The notes under the pieces are model-generated. The model was not told where the DNA came from. It searched no databases and saw only the letters and a list, made by a program, of their open reading frames with translations. A program made the position numbers and the translations under genes. 64,000 nt of DNA from Bacteroidota bacterium. Lineage in GTDB: Bacteria; Bacteroidota; Bacteroidia; Flavobacteriales; Weeksellaceae. Positions 53,644 to 62,301 of the stretch are shown here, one piece after another (the stretch's first letter is position 1; each line of letters begins with the position of its first letter). Location of the stretch: assembly GCA_023393915.1 (NCBI GenBank), contig JAEXBS010000047.1, positions 434,001-498,000 of the forward strand, given 5' to 3'.

Positions 53644-54516
53644 TTAGAGCAAACTCATCTGGTCTTTTATTTTATGAGAAAGCTTGTCACTTGCTTTAAC
53701 CAGAGGTAATCTCAGGTAATTTTGGATTAATCCTTTTTCCGAAAGCACTAATTTAATACCGCATGGATTTCCTTCTTCAAAAATAAGACGAGTTATTTCA
53801 ACTAAAGAATTATGAATTTGATAAGCTTCTTTAACTTTATTCTCCTTTGCCAATTTTAGCATTTTCGAAAATTCATTTGGATAGGCTTGACCAATGACCG
53901 AAATCACTCCATCGCCACCAGCAAGAGTAACAGGAAGCGTATACTCATCATCGCCTGAAACCAATTTAAAATGCTCTGGTTTTTTTCTTAACAGATCGAA
54001 GTACTGCGAAATTTGTGGAGAAGCTTCCTTAATCATGATGAGGTTTTTAAACTCACTTGCTAATCTAAGGGTGGTGGCAGCTTCAATATTTTGTCCCGTA
54101 CGACTCGGAACATTGTATATTATAATATTTTTATTGGTTTTTGCTAGCTCTTTATAGTGCTGATAAATTCCTTCTTGGTTCGGTTTATTATAGTAAGGTG
54201 AAACCGATAAAACGGCAGCAAAATCAGAAAGATCCGTCGACTCAATTTGTTTTTTGACTTCCATAGTATTGTTACCTCCGATACCAAGGACTAAAGGCAA
54301 TCGTCCTGCATTCACTTTTACTACATGGGAAGTGAGCTTTTCTTTTTCTTCTACTGAAAGCGTAGCGGCCTCCGCTGTAGTACCTAATACTACGAAATAA
54401 TTAGTTCCGTTTTCAATATTGTATTCAATTAACTTGGTAAGGGAATTATAATCAATGGATAAATCCTCATTAAATGGAGTGACCAAAGCGACTCCTAGAC
54501 CTGTGAGACTGTTCAT
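53644..54516 (-). CDS. dapA: 4-hydroxy-tetrahydrodipicolinate synthase
   Basis: The 290-residue TIM-barrel enzyme that condenses pyruvate and aspartate semialdehyde in lysine and diaminopimelate synthesis. Signatures are GTTAEAATLSVEEKEKL, GIGGNNTMEV, YYNKPNQEGIYQHY, the catalytic Tyr in IIIYNVPSRTGQNI and the Schiff-base Lys in LIMIKEAS. It supplies DAP for peptidoglycan. It is divergent from the nucleotidase C-terminal gene at 54620. Confidence 0.96.
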   Translation of the reverse strand: MNSLTGLGVALVTPFNEDLSIDYNSLTKLIEYNIENGTNYFVVLGTTAEAATLSVEEKEKLTSHVVKVNAGRLPLVLGIGGNNTMEVKKQIESTDLSDFAAVLSVSPYYNKPNQEGIYQHYKELAKTNKNIIIYNVPSRTGQNIEAATTLRLASEFKNLIMIKEASPQISQYFDLLRKKPEHFKLVSGDDEYTLPVTLAGGDGVISVIGQAYPNEFSKMLKLAKENKVKEAYQIHNSLVEITRLIFEEGNPCGIKLVLSEKGLIQNYLRLPLVKASDKLSHKIKDQMSLL

Positions 54517-54619
54517 TTACTCTATAGTTTAAGAATCAAATTTAAGAATATTTCATCAATAGCCTCATAAAAAATCATCCATTAAATCACATTAATTATC
54601 TTTGCATAAAGCTCACCCC

Positions 54620-55381
54620 ATGCGAATTGTAAATCGACTTTTTTATGTCTTACTGCTGGCTTTTTTAAGTTCTTGCAGTTCTACATTTTTGATCAGTGAC
54701 ATAGACACCGATGAGAATATCTCAATAGATTCAAAAATTGCCTCTGACCCCCTATACGATCAAGTTATAGCTCCATACAAAGAAGAACTAAATTCTCAAA
54801 TGAATGAAGTTATTGGCTTTGCCTCACAAGAATTAACTAAAAAAGGAGATGATAGCTCCTTAGGTTTGGTTTTTGCGGACTACACCTTAGATGCGGCAAA
54901 GGAGTGGGCAAAAGAGCACAACCTTCCAATACATGCGTCTGTCATTAATATTGGAGGCCTTCGAACAACTATAGGACAAGGAGAGGTAAAGTTAATGCAC
55001 CTTTACGAAGTAATGCCTTTTGAAAACGAACTAGTCATTGTACAATTAACAGGAGTGCAGTTACAAAGTTTATTCGATTACTACCGCAACAACCTTAAAA
55101 ACAATCCTGTTTCTGGCCTTTTTATCGAAACCGATGGGAATCGTTTAATCCATGGACTCATTAATGGAGAAAAGCCTGTAGAGCAGGCTATTTATAATAT
55201 TGCAACTTCCGATTACTTGGCCTTAGGAGGCGATCAAATGAACTTTTTTACTCAAGGAAAGCTTATTCCTACTGGGGTTAAGCTTAGAGACGCCTATATC
55301 GAACAGGTGAAAAAAAGTCCTACCATTACAGTCCCACAAGATAAAAGACTTCAATTTCACAATAAACCAGATAACGACTAA
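54620..55381 (+). CDS. 5'-nucleotidase C-terminal domain lipoprotein
   Basis: A 253-residue lipoprotein with signal MRIVNRLFYVLLLAFLSSCSST (lipobox Cys about 19). The domain matches the UshA C-terminal substrate-binding domain (5_nucleotid_C): GLVFADYTLDAAKEWA, INIGGLRTTIGQGEVKLMHLYEVMPFENELVIVQLTGVQLQSLFDYY, YNIATSDYLALGGDQM. It has no metallophosphatase domain; that is encoded separately just downstream with a 1-nt overlap (TAATG), so the two subunits are translationally coupled. An upstream TTG is in frame; the ATG at 54620 starts the signal. Confidence 0.9.
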   Translation: MRIVNRLFYVLLLAFLSSCSSTFLISDIDTDENISIDSKIASDPLYDQVIAPYKEELNSQMNEVIGFASQELTKKGDDSSLGLVFADYTLDAAKEWAKEHNLPIHASVINIGGLRTTIGQGEVKLMHLYEVMPFENELVIVQLTGVQLQSLFDYYRNNLKNNPVSGLFIETDGNRLIHGLINGEKPVEQAIYNIATSDYLALGGDQMNFFTQGKLIPTGVKLRDAYIEQVKKSPTITVPQDKRLQFHNKPDND

Positions 55382-56337
55382 TGGACCGCAAGAAATTTTT
55401 ACAACTATCGGGGAGTTCCGCTTTGGCCCTTTGTTTGACTCCCAATCTTTTGTCATCTCGGTCCCTGTTTCCTTCCGGTTTAGAAGACGGAAAAAAAATA
55501 ACGATCCTTCACACGAACGATCAACATTCTAGAATTGAGCCTTTTGATCAAAACAGCGGAAGAAATGCAGGAAAAGGAGGATTTGCCAGACGTGCTACTC
55601 TCATTGAACAAATCCGAAAAGAGGAAAAAAATGTACTTCTTCTTGATTCAGGAGACATTTTCCAAGGGACACCTTATTTCAATTTATTTGGTGGTGAATT
55701 AGAGTTTAAACTCATGTCCATGATGAAGTACGATGCTACAACTATGGGAAATCATGAATTTGATAATGGACTCGATGGTTTTCTAAAGGCTCTACCAGAA
55801 GCTAAATTTCCGTTCTTATGTAGTAATTATGACTTTTCAAACACCATTTTGGACGGTCGTACACAAACGCATAAAGTACTTGAGCGGGACGGTATCCGCA
55901 TTGGGATTTTTGGACTCGGAATTGAATTAGAAGGTCTAGTTGGAAAAAAACAATATTTAGAAACCCGTTACTTAGACCCTGTTGATATCGCGCAGCATTA
56001 TGCCGATTACTTGAGAAAAGACAAGGGTTGTCACCTAATCATTTGCTTATCTCATTTGGGATATGATTACGGGGAGGAGAACAAAATATCTGACCTAAAA
56101 CTAGCGGCAACAACTTCTGGTATCGATCTAATCTTAGGCGGACACACGCACACCTTTTTAGAAGAGCCGGTAGAGCGATTCAATGCCAACAACCAAAAAG
56201 TTCTCATTAACCAGGTGGGCTTTGCAGGACTTTTACTCGGTAGAGTTGATGTAACCTTTGACCGAAAAAAGAAAATTAAAAATTTAGCTACCAATCAACT
56301 CTTCATTGATGCAGCTTTAGATGGATTGCACGTTTAA
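55381..56337 (+). CDS. Metallophosphatase (UshA N-terminal domain) subunit
   Basis: A 318-residue calcineurin-like phosphoesterase. It has an N-terminal signal (MDRKKFLQLSGSSALALCLTPNL, Tat- or lipid-like because of the RKKF start), then metal-binding motifs TNDQHSR, LLDSGDIFQGTPYF, TTMGNHEFDNG, CLSHLGYD and LGGHTHTF. It hydrolyses nucleotides with two metals in the periplasm. The substrate-binding domain of UshA is the product of the overlapping upstream gene. The ATG overlaps the upstream stop codon by 1 nt. Confidence 0.92.
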   Translation: MDRKKFLQLSGSSALALCLTPNLLSSRSLFPSGLEDGKKITILHTNDQHSRIEPFDQNSGRNAGKGGFARRATLIEQIRKEEKNVLLLDSGDIFQGTPYFNLFGGELEFKLMSMMKYDATTMGNHEFDNGLDGFLKALPEAKFPFLCSNYDFSNTILDGRTQTHKVLERDGIRIGIFGLGIELEGLVGKKQYLETRYLDPVDIAQHYADYLRKDKGCHLIICLSHLGYDYGEENKISDLKLAATTSGIDLILGGHTHTFLEEPVERFNANNQKVLINQVGFAGLLLGRVDVTFDRKKKIKNLATNQLFIDAALDGLHV

Positions 56338-56366
56338 ACATTTTTGAATTGAAGAGAATTTAGGGA

Positions 56367-57053
56367 ATGAATAAAGAACAGGGGTTTTTATTGTCCTACC
56401 TAAAGTACAGCGACTTTGATGCGATCATCCATTTTTTTGGGTACCAAAGCGGCTATCAAAGTTATTTCCTCAAAGGAATATACAGAAAGAACAGTCGTAA
56501 AAAATCCTTATTAGCACCTCTGAACGAGTTGATTCTCCATCTTCCACCTGGTTCACCTAACCTAGGACTACATAGAATTAACGATTTTGAACTCGGTAAA
56601 GAATCACTTGACCAAGATAATTTTAAGTCCTCGGCAGTTCTATTCTTTGCATGCGATTTTCTAAATCAAATTTTGCGTAACCAACCTCCAAGCAAGGACC
56701 TTTATCAGGAGATTAAATATTTTCTTCAGTCATTAAACCAGAATTCAACAACGGCCCACCTTATTTTGATCACACGGATTCTTAGGCTTCAAGGACATTA
56801 CCCATTGCTCTCGAAGGAATCATTTCTTGACCCTGCTGCAGGAGAATTCAAAAATGAACTGAGTCACCCCCTCTTCTCTAAAGACATTTCCCAACTGTAT
56901 AAAGATTGTTTTTCAAATGACCTTCCTTACGAGCAGAATATTCCACCAAGGGACCGAAGAAGTTTTCTAGACAGTCTAATGGTTTACTGTCAATATCATT
57001 TAGATGGGTTTAGATTACCTAAGTCTTTGGAAGTAGCCAGAGAACTTTTTTAA
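56367..57053 (+). CDS. recO: DNA repair protein RecO
   Basis: A 228-residue RecO that loads RecA on SSB-covered single strands through RecF/RecR. The N-terminal OB fold is recognisable (LLSYLKYSDFDAIIHFFG ... FLKGIYRKNSRKKSLLAPLNELILHL), and the C-terminal helical domain contains ACDFLNQILRNQPPSKDLY. The zinc cysteines of some relatives are not seen. It starts 29 nt after the nucleotidase subunit gene. It is convergent with an unknown gene. Confidence 0.85.
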   Translation: MNKEQGFLLSYLKYSDFDAIIHFFGYQSGYQSYFLKGIYRKNSRKKSLLAPLNELILHLPPGSPNLGLHRINDFELGKESLDQDNFKSSAVLFFACDFLNQILRNQPPSKDLYQEIKYFLQSLNQNSTTAHLILITRILRLQGHYPLLSKESFLDPAAGEFKNELSHPLFSKDISQLYKDCFSNDLPYEQNIPPRDRRSFLDSLMVYCQYHLDGFRLPKSLEVARELF

Positions 57054-57066
57054 TTCCTCTCCCTTT

Positions 57067-57462
57067 CTACAGCGATAAATCAATTTGATAGACGTCCGAC
57101 TTATTTCTTCGGATGCCTTCGTAGCAAAATCCACCAGATTGCGGAATCAGCTCTTTAAAATCAAAAAGCTCGCATTGCGAAGATAAACCAGAAAAAACTA
57201 AGGTGAAATGATAACTTTGAAAAGGCGGAACCTCCGTCCAATAAGGATAAAGGCTAATATTCTCCGCGTGTACTAGTCCACTTTTTCTCCCGCTCTTTCG
57301 ATCAATAAGATAACTCGACTTCCATATCCTTATTAGACTTCCGTAGAAAGGGCTAGCCTTTAAAGTACAGTGCAATATCACTTGTTTCTCTTCCAAATGA
57401 ATTTTCTCTATACTCTCTAATAGCTCTTTCTCTATAAAAGGTTTGGTAAGGGGTGCCTCCAC
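57067..57462 (-). CDS. Conserved-looking protein of unknown function
   Basis: The family is not named here. The 131-residue protein has a beta-rich pattern (VILHCTLKASPFYGSLIRIWKSSYLID, HAENISLYPYWTEV, YHFTLVFSGL, GGFCYEGIRRNKSDVYQIDL). It has no signal peptide or membrane helices. The regular alternation and compact length suggest a beta-sandwich. It is 9 nt downstream of mqo on the same strand, so it is probably cotranscribed with it; no role is known to me. Confidence 0.65.
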   Translation of the reverse strand: MEAPLTKPFIEKELLESIEKIHLEEKQVILHCTLKASPFYGSLIRIWKSSYLIDRKSGRKSGLVHAENISLYPYWTEVPPFQSYHFTLVFSGLSSQCELFDFKELIPQSGGFCYEGIRRNKSDVYQIDLSL

Positions 57463-57471
57463 AAGTAGTTT

Positions 57472-58968
57472 TTAATAGTCCAAATCAAGTTTTTCTTTCG
57501 TCAATTGCCGTACGTCTTTAAGAAGCTCTCGGTTCTCATGAAGCGACTTCCCATAGGAAGGAAGCATCTTTTCAAGCATAGGCTTCCACTTTGTTTTTAC
57601 TTGCTCAGGAAAACACTTCTCTAGAACACCTAACATCGCATCAACAGAAGTCGAGGCTCCAGGAGAGGCTCCAAGTAAAGAGGCTATTGTTCCCTTCTCT
57701 CCTACCACAACTTCAGTTCCGAATTCCAGTTTCCCACCCTCTTTTTCGTCTTTTTTGATCACCTGTACTCTTTGACCTGCAATTTTCACTTCCCAATCCT
57801 CTTCCTTGGCGTCTTTTATAAACTCACGCAAATGATTCATCCGCTGTGCTTTTGTCATCGCGACCTGCTGGATTAGATAGGTAGTGAGAGGTAAATTATG
57901 CCACCAGGCTCCAAAAAGGGATCGGATGTTTTTAAAATTAATACTTTCGGGTAGATCTAAGTAACTGCCTTCTTTTAAAAATTTAGTGGAAAACCCAGCA
58001 AAAGGACCAAAAAGTAGCGCTTCTTTTCCGTCTATGACTCTTAAATCCAAGTGGGGAACCGACATAGGTGGAGCATCAACCGAAGCAAGCGTATAGACTT
58101 TAGCTCTATGCTTTTTAATTAATTCTTCATTATGAGAAACAAGCCATTCACCTGAAACAGGAAAGCCTCCGTATCCCTCGCTTTCCTTAATATCAGAACT
58201 TGCTAAGAGAGGAAGCGCATACCCTCCCGCACCAATAAACACAAAAGGACTCTTTACTGTTTGCTTATGGTTGTGCAGCCTGTCTTTAATTTTAACTTCC
58301 CAATGGCCGTCTTTTCCAAGCTCCAAATCCTTTGCCTCATGATAAAGAAACACCTCTACATTTGAGTCTTCCAGTAAATACCTACCCATTTTCCTGGTCA
58401 GGTTACCAAAATTAACGTCCGTACCTAAATCCATTCGGGTAGCTGCTAATTTTTCTTTGGGACTACGTCCCTCCATAATTAAGGGAATCCACTTTTGAAG
58501 AGTTTTATGATCCTCCGTATATTCCATCCCTTCAAATAAAGGTGAGGCCATAAGAGCATTGTATCTTGCCCTTAAATACTCCACATCTTTTTCACCAAAA
58601 ACTAGGCTCATATGAGGACATGAAGTAATAAAAAGATCTGGACTATCAATGTAACCTTTACTTACTAAATAGGCCCAAAACTGTTTAGAAAGCTCATATT
58701 GCTGGGCAATGGACACTGCTTTTTCAATTGCAATGGAACCGTCCGGTTTCTGCGGCGTATAATTGAGTTCACAAAATGCTGAATGACCGGTTCCTGCATT
58801 GTTCCATGCTGCAGAGCTTTCTTTGGCAAACCGTCCAAGACGCTCAAAAATGGCAATATCCCACTGGGGTTCTAATTCATGAATTAAAGTGGCTAAAGTT
58901 GCGCTCATTATGCCTCCTCCAATTAGCACTACATCATAAGAAGGTTTAGGTGTTTTATTCTTCAACAT
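57472..58968 (-). CDS. mqo: Malate:quinone oxidoreductase
   Basis: A 498-residue FAD-dependent membrane-associated enzyme that oxidises malate to oxaloacetate and passes electrons to quinone. N-terminal FAD site DVVLIGGGIMSATLATLIHELEP, signature ERLGRFAKESSAAWNNAGTGHSAFCELNYTPQKPDGSI, and C-terminal KIAGQRVQVIKKDEKEGG ... SLLGASPGASTSVDAML. It replaces or supplements NAD malate dehydrogenase in the citric acid cycle. The unknown 131-residue protein gene follows closely. Confidence 0.97.
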   Translation of the reverse strand: MLKNKTPKPSYDVVLIGGGIMSATLATLIHELEPQWDIAIFERLGRFAKESSAAWNNAGTGHSAFCELNYTPQKPDGSIAIEKAVSIAQQYELSKQFWAYLVSKGYIDSPDLFITSCPHMSLVFGEKDVEYLRARYNALMASPLFEGMEYTEDHKTLQKWIPLIMEGRSPKEKLAATRMDLGTDVNFGNLTRKMGRYLLEDSNVEVFLYHEAKDLELGKDGHWEVKIKDRLHNHKQTVKSPFVFIGAGGYALPLLASSDIKESEGYGGFPVSGEWLVSHNEELIKKHRAKVYTLASVDAPPMSVPHLDLRVIDGKEALLFGPFAGFSTKFLKEGSYLDLPESINFKNIRSLFGAWWHNLPLTTYLIQQVAMTKAQRMNHLREFIKDAKEEDWEVKIAGQRVQVIKKDEKEGGKLEFGTEVVVGEKGTIASLLGASPGASTSVDAMLGVLEKCFPEQVKTKWKPMLEKMLPSYGKSLHENRELLKDVRQLTKEKLDLDY

Positions 58969-59043
58969 TTGCTATAATTTTTGATTTCTTAATTCGCCTA
59001 CCTTAGCTTATTTAATAATTGCAATTTTACTAAGGAAAGGAAA

Positions 59044-59061
59044 TAGCCACTTTCGTGGCTA
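59044..59061 (-). terminator. Hairpin downstream of gpsA
   Basis: Inverted repeat TAGCCAC/GTGGCTA with a 4-nt loop; the minus strand continues with a T/C-rich stretch. Confidence 0.6.
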
Positions 59062-59070
59062 AAATTTATT

Positions 59071-60123
59071 CTAATTAAGTTTTGTAATTAACTTTTTCAA
59101 TTGTTTTTCTGCACTTTTTTCCTCGTAGAGAATTCCATATATGCAGTCAATGATGGGCGTATTTATCCCTTTTTCTTTTGCCGTCGCGTAAATTGAATCG
59201 GCCGCATAATAACCCTCGGCTACCATCTGCATGGACTGTATAGCAGAACGAACAGTATACCCTTTACCAATTAGGTTTCCTAAATTCCTGTTTCTTGAAA
59301 ATAGAGAATAAGCAGTCACTAATAAATCCCCTAAATAAGCACTTTCATTCACATCTCTAGGCACTTCATAGACCGCTTCAAGAAAAACTTCCATTTCTCT
59401 AATGGCATTAGAGACAAAAACGGCAGTAAAGTTATCCCCGTATCCAAGTCCGCTGGAAATTCCCGCACCAATTGCATAGACATTTTTTAATATGGCACTG
59501 TATTCATTACCTAAAATATCACTCGAGCGATTTACTTTGATAAAATGTGAACTAAAAAGGGCATCCAAAGTATCTGAAACTTTCTCTTCAGCGGCCGCGA
59601 TCGTTAAAAATGACAAGCGTTCCATTCCCACTTCTTCTGCATGACAAGGTCCTGCTATAACCGCCTGATTCCTAAATCCCACACCGAAAGTATCGCGTAG
59701 GTAATGCGCAACAATATCATTATGCTCTGGAACGATCCCTTTAATAGCGGATACAAAAATTTTATCTTTGTATTCGCAGGTCATTTTTCCAAGGCTGTCA
59801 GCCAAATAGATCGAAGGCGTTGCTAGCACGATGATCTGAGAATGCGAAACCAACTCATTAATATCGGTGGTTATATTTAATTGCTTAGTTTGGAAACTCA
59901 CAGAAGGCAGGTAAGTAGGATTATGACCTCGTAGTTCAATGGCACCTTTTACAAATTCATTGCGAACGCACCAATTCACTTGCTTACAGTTTTCTGTTAG
60001 CATTTTAACAATAGCAGTTGCAAAGCTTCCACTCCCTAGTACACCGACTGAAGGAAGAGAAGATTTCAATTCTGATTTCCCTTTCAATTTTACTTTTTTT
60101 TCCGTTGATTTTCCACTAGCCAT
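59071..60123 (-). CDS. gpsA: Glycerol-3-phosphate dehydrogenase (NAD(P)+)
   Basis: A 350-residue enzyme that makes sn-glycerol-3-phosphate from dihydroxyacetone phosphate for phospholipids. Residues 1-24 are a basic extension; VGVLGSGSFATAIVKML (about 26-42) is the nucleotide-binding site. SAIKGIVPEHND, AVIAGPCHAEEV, the catalytic-Lys region YSAILKNVYAIGAGISSGLGYGDNFTA, and SRNRNLGNLIGKG follow. The ATG at 60123 is the only good start. A -7 box lies 35 nt upstream. Confidence 0.95.
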   Translation of the reverse strand: MASGKSTEKKVKLKGKSELKSSLPSVGVLGSGSFATAIVKMLTENCKQVNWCVRNEFVKGAIELRGHNPTYLPSVSFQTKQLNITTDINELVSHSQIIVLATPSIYLADSLGKMTCEYKDKIFVSAIKGIVPEHNDIVAHYLRDTFGVGFRNQAVIAGPCHAEEVGMERLSFLTIAAAEEKVSDTLDALFSSHFIKVNRSSDILGNEYSAILKNVYAIGAGISSGLGYGDNFTAVFVSNAIREMEVFLEAVYEVPRDVNESAYLGDLLVTAYSLFSRNRNLGNLIGKGYTVRSAIQSMQMVAEGYYAADSIYATAKEKGINTPIIDCIYGILYEEKSAEKQLKKLITKLN

Positions 60124-60157
60124 ATCAAAATAATGGATTTGGTACCGAATTTAACAG

Positions 60158-60165
60158 CAAAGATA
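60158..60165 (-). promoter_or_regulatory. -7 box of gpsA
   Basis: TATCTTTG on the minus strand, exact TAnnTTTG, 34 nt upstream of the start codon. Confidence 0.5.
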
Positions 60166-60302
60166 TTAAATTATCCGTCCATGAAAAGAGCAAAAGCATA
60201 GGTTTGCCTCTACAGCATAGACCAATAATAATGTATAATTATCCTCCAAAAATAAGAAGTTCACTTTAGGGTAAAAAAAAAAACCATTTATTTTGTTTCT
60301 CT

Positions 60303-60310
60303 TATTTTTG
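60303..60310 (+). promoter_or_regulatory. -7 box of the M23 peptidase gene
   Basis: TATTTTTG, exact TAnnTTTG, 37 nt upstream of the start codon. Confidence 0.5.
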
Positions 60311-60347
60311 CCGACTATTTCATTCAATCAAATGATTTTTTCAACCT

Positions 60348-61193
60348 ATGAAATCTCTTAATTACAAGCATTTCCGATTGTCACTTCTGCCTATTTCTTT
60401 GGGACTCGTGATTTTCGCACAAGCCCTTATTATAGCAAAACTTTATACCCAAAAGGACGATAAAATTTATCAAGTAAATATAACGCCCGTAGTGAAAAGT
60501 AAAGATAGTCTAGATCTTTTGTCTTTAAAAAAGGACTTACGCACACTTGAACAAAGCACTACAAGACTAGCAAAATTTCTAAAAAACAAGCAAATATCGA
60601 CACCAGAATTGAACCAACTTTCAAAGGATTCACTATCAAGTGCCGTCTACTTATCCGCCCAAACCACTCGGTACGCTCAGACTTTACTCGAATACGAAGA
60701 AAAATTAAAAAGTGTTCCGATTGGACACCCTAGTGATGGACGAATTTCTTCATCCTACGGGAAAAGAAAAAACCCTTTAGCAACCTCTTCTCTTTACCTT
60801 GCTTCTACGCTTCCACTTTCAAATAACACAGACGCGTCTCGCCATGGACAAATAAAAGATCAAAAAAGAGGAGCTCTTTCCACTCAATTTCACAAAGGAA
60901 TTGATTTTGCTGTCCCTCGAGGGACAACAGTTCGGGCTACTGCCCAGGGACAAGTCATTTTCGCTGGAGATAAAGGCGGTTATGGCAAATGTGTCATCAT
61001 AAAACACGAAGCAGGTCTTTCCACTCTTTACGCCCATTTGTCGAAAATTAATGTAAAAGTGGGTCAAAAAGTACAAACAAGTGAACGCATTGCTCTATCT
61101 GGAAATTCAGGCAGATCCACCGGTCCACATGTGCATTACGAAGTTCATAAAAATGGTCGTCCCGTCAATCCTAAGCTATTCGTGAATTTATAA
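60348..61193 (+). CDS. M23 (LytM-type) metallopeptidase
   Basis: A 281-residue cell-wall peptidase. A membrane anchor or uncleaved signal lies at about residues 11-30 (SLLPISLGLVIFAQALIIAK), followed by a helical region (LDLLSLKKDLRTLEQSTTRLAKFLKN) and the C-terminal peptidase domain. Zinc ligands are intact: HKGIDFAV (H-x3-D) and HVHYEVHKNG (H-x-H), with the typical AHLSKINVKVGQKVQTSERIALSGNSGRSTGPH. It cleaves peptidoglycan cross-links or acts as an activator of division amidases. It is convergent, 4 nt apart, with an unknown gene. Confidence 0.92.
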   Translation: MKSLNYKHFRLSLLPISLGLVIFAQALIIAKLYTQKDDKIYQVNITPVVKSKDSLDLLSLKKDLRTLEQSTTRLAKFLKNKQISTPELNQLSKDSLSSAVYLSAQTTRYAQTLLEYEEKLKSVPIGHPSDGRISSSYGKRKNPLATSSLYLASTLPLSNNTDASRHGQIKDQKRGALSTQFHKGIDFAVPRGTTVRATAQGQVIFAGDKGGYGKCVIIKHEAGLSTLYAHLSKINVKVGQKVQTSERIALSGNSGRSTGPHVHYEVHKNGRPVNPKLFVNL

Positions 61194-61197
61194 CACT

Positions 61198-61641
61198 TTA
61201 GGTTTTAGCCAATTCTAATTGATACGTCGTAAAGAAGAGTTTCTGGTATTGCTCTAGTAACTTTTTATGTAGGGAATTATTTTCGTCCACCACGGGAATA
61301 ACTGCTTTTCCATTCGGCTGAAGCTGAGTATTTGACAGCGATACTACGTATCCCTGTTTTAGAAAATCGTAGCGAACTCTTGTCGAGATCGTCCCCTTTT
61401 CGTAGGGTGTACTTAGCGCAACATCAAGGTGATCTTCTCCTTGAGAGTTGACTTTCATTGTGAAACGCTCGCTTGATAAAACATTCAATAAAAATAAATC
61501 CGTTTTGGCCATAATCATAGCTTTATCATTCTCCCCTTTATACTCATAGATTTGACGAATTGGCTCTTTCTGCGCATTTACATTTAAAGCAAGGAAAAGA
61601 AAAACAAAAACATTGACAACGGTCCATTGAGATTTTAACAT
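61198..61641 (-). CDS. Secreted protein of unknown function
   Basis: Not recognised. A 147-residue protein with a signal peptide (MLKSQWTVVNVFVFLFLALNVNAQ) and a beta-rich mature part (KTDLFLLNVLSSERFTMKV, HLDVALSTPYEKGTISTRVRYDFLKQGYVVSLS). The pattern suggests a small periplasmic beta domain, loosely similar to DUF4468-type proteins. The gene sits alone between the convergent M23 gene and the divergent Rrf2 operator region. Confidence 0.65.
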   Translation of the reverse strand: MLKSQWTVVNVFVFLFLALNVNAQKEPIRQIYEYKGENDKAMIMAKTDLFLLNVLSSERFTMKVNSQGEDHLDVALSTPYEKGTISTRVRYDFLKQGYVVSLSNTQLQPNGKAVIPVVDENNSLHKKLLEQYQKLFFTTYQLELAKT

Positions 61642-61742
61642 ATTTCAGAAATTTTCAATGTTGCTGAAATTTTTATGCCAAACTTCCGATTTGTGTACTA
61701 ATCATTTACCTTCACAATGCAAAAACATTTTTAAAAATTTAT

Positions 61743-61785
61743 ATCGGATATTTTTATCCGATTTAAAATATTTATTCTATATTTG
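61743..61785 (+). promoter_or_regulatory. Rrf2 promoter with palindromic operator
   Basis: ATCGGATATTTTTATCCGAT at 61743-61762 is a perfect palindrome (8-bp arms around TTTT). The -7 box TATATTTG lies at 61778-61785, so the palindrome covers the expected -33 position and could block RNA polymerase. The first Rrf2 block has a degenerate copy before ric in the same position. This is probably the Rrf2 binding site, giving autoregulation. Confidence 0.65.
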
Positions 61786-61804
61786 TAACAGAATTTAATC
61801 CACT

Positions 61805-62257
61805 ATGCTATCCAAGACCTGTGAATATGCACTTAGAGCCATGATTTATTTGGCCAGAAATTCCCAGAATGAGCAGCGAATCACCATTAAAGAAATAATG
61901 TATGAAACGGGGGCTCCAGAGCTTTTTATGGCAAAAATTCTACAAAAACTTAGTAAAGAGGGGTATGTAGATTCTTCCAAAGGTCGTTCTGGTGGGTATT
62001 CACTTAACGTAGAACAACTCAACACTCCGCTATCACAAATTATTATCAGCATTGATGGAAACAAGTTATTTCAAGGCTGTGGACTGGGGTTAGAACATTG
62101 TAGTGATACCGCACCGTGCCCCATTCATCACAGATACAAATTAGCTCGAGAGGCTGTAGAAAATTTATACTCCTCTATCCTTTTAAAAGAATTTAGAGAC
62201 AATAAGGAATTCCAAATACTTAGACTAACTCGAGAAAAAAAATTTGAATTTAAATAA
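61805..62257 (+). CDS. Rrf2-family Fe-S transcriptional regulator, second copy
   Basis: A 150-residue paralogue of the regulator at 10016, starting MLSKTCEYALRAMIYLARNS. HTH about residues 27-65 (PELFMAKILQKLSKEGYVDSSKGRSGGYSL). Ligands C92-x6-C99-x5-C105-x2-H108 (CGLGLEHCSDTAPCPIHH). The shared CGLGL motif sets both apart from IscR and NsrR. It begins a block of NO-linked genes (DUF2249, hemerythrin, DUF1858/DUF2249) and is preceded by the palindrome at 61743. Confidence 0.92.
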   Translation: MLSKTCEYALRAMIYLARNSQNEQRITIKEIMYETGAPELFMAKILQKLSKEGYVDSSKGRSGGYSLNVEQLNTPLSQIIISIDGNKLFQGCGLGLEHCSDTAPCPIHHRYKLAREAVENLYSSILLKEFRDNKEFQILRLTREKKFEFK

Positions 62258-62301
62258 GAGTAAATTATCCTATTATAAAATAAATATAAAAATCATTTAT
62301 T

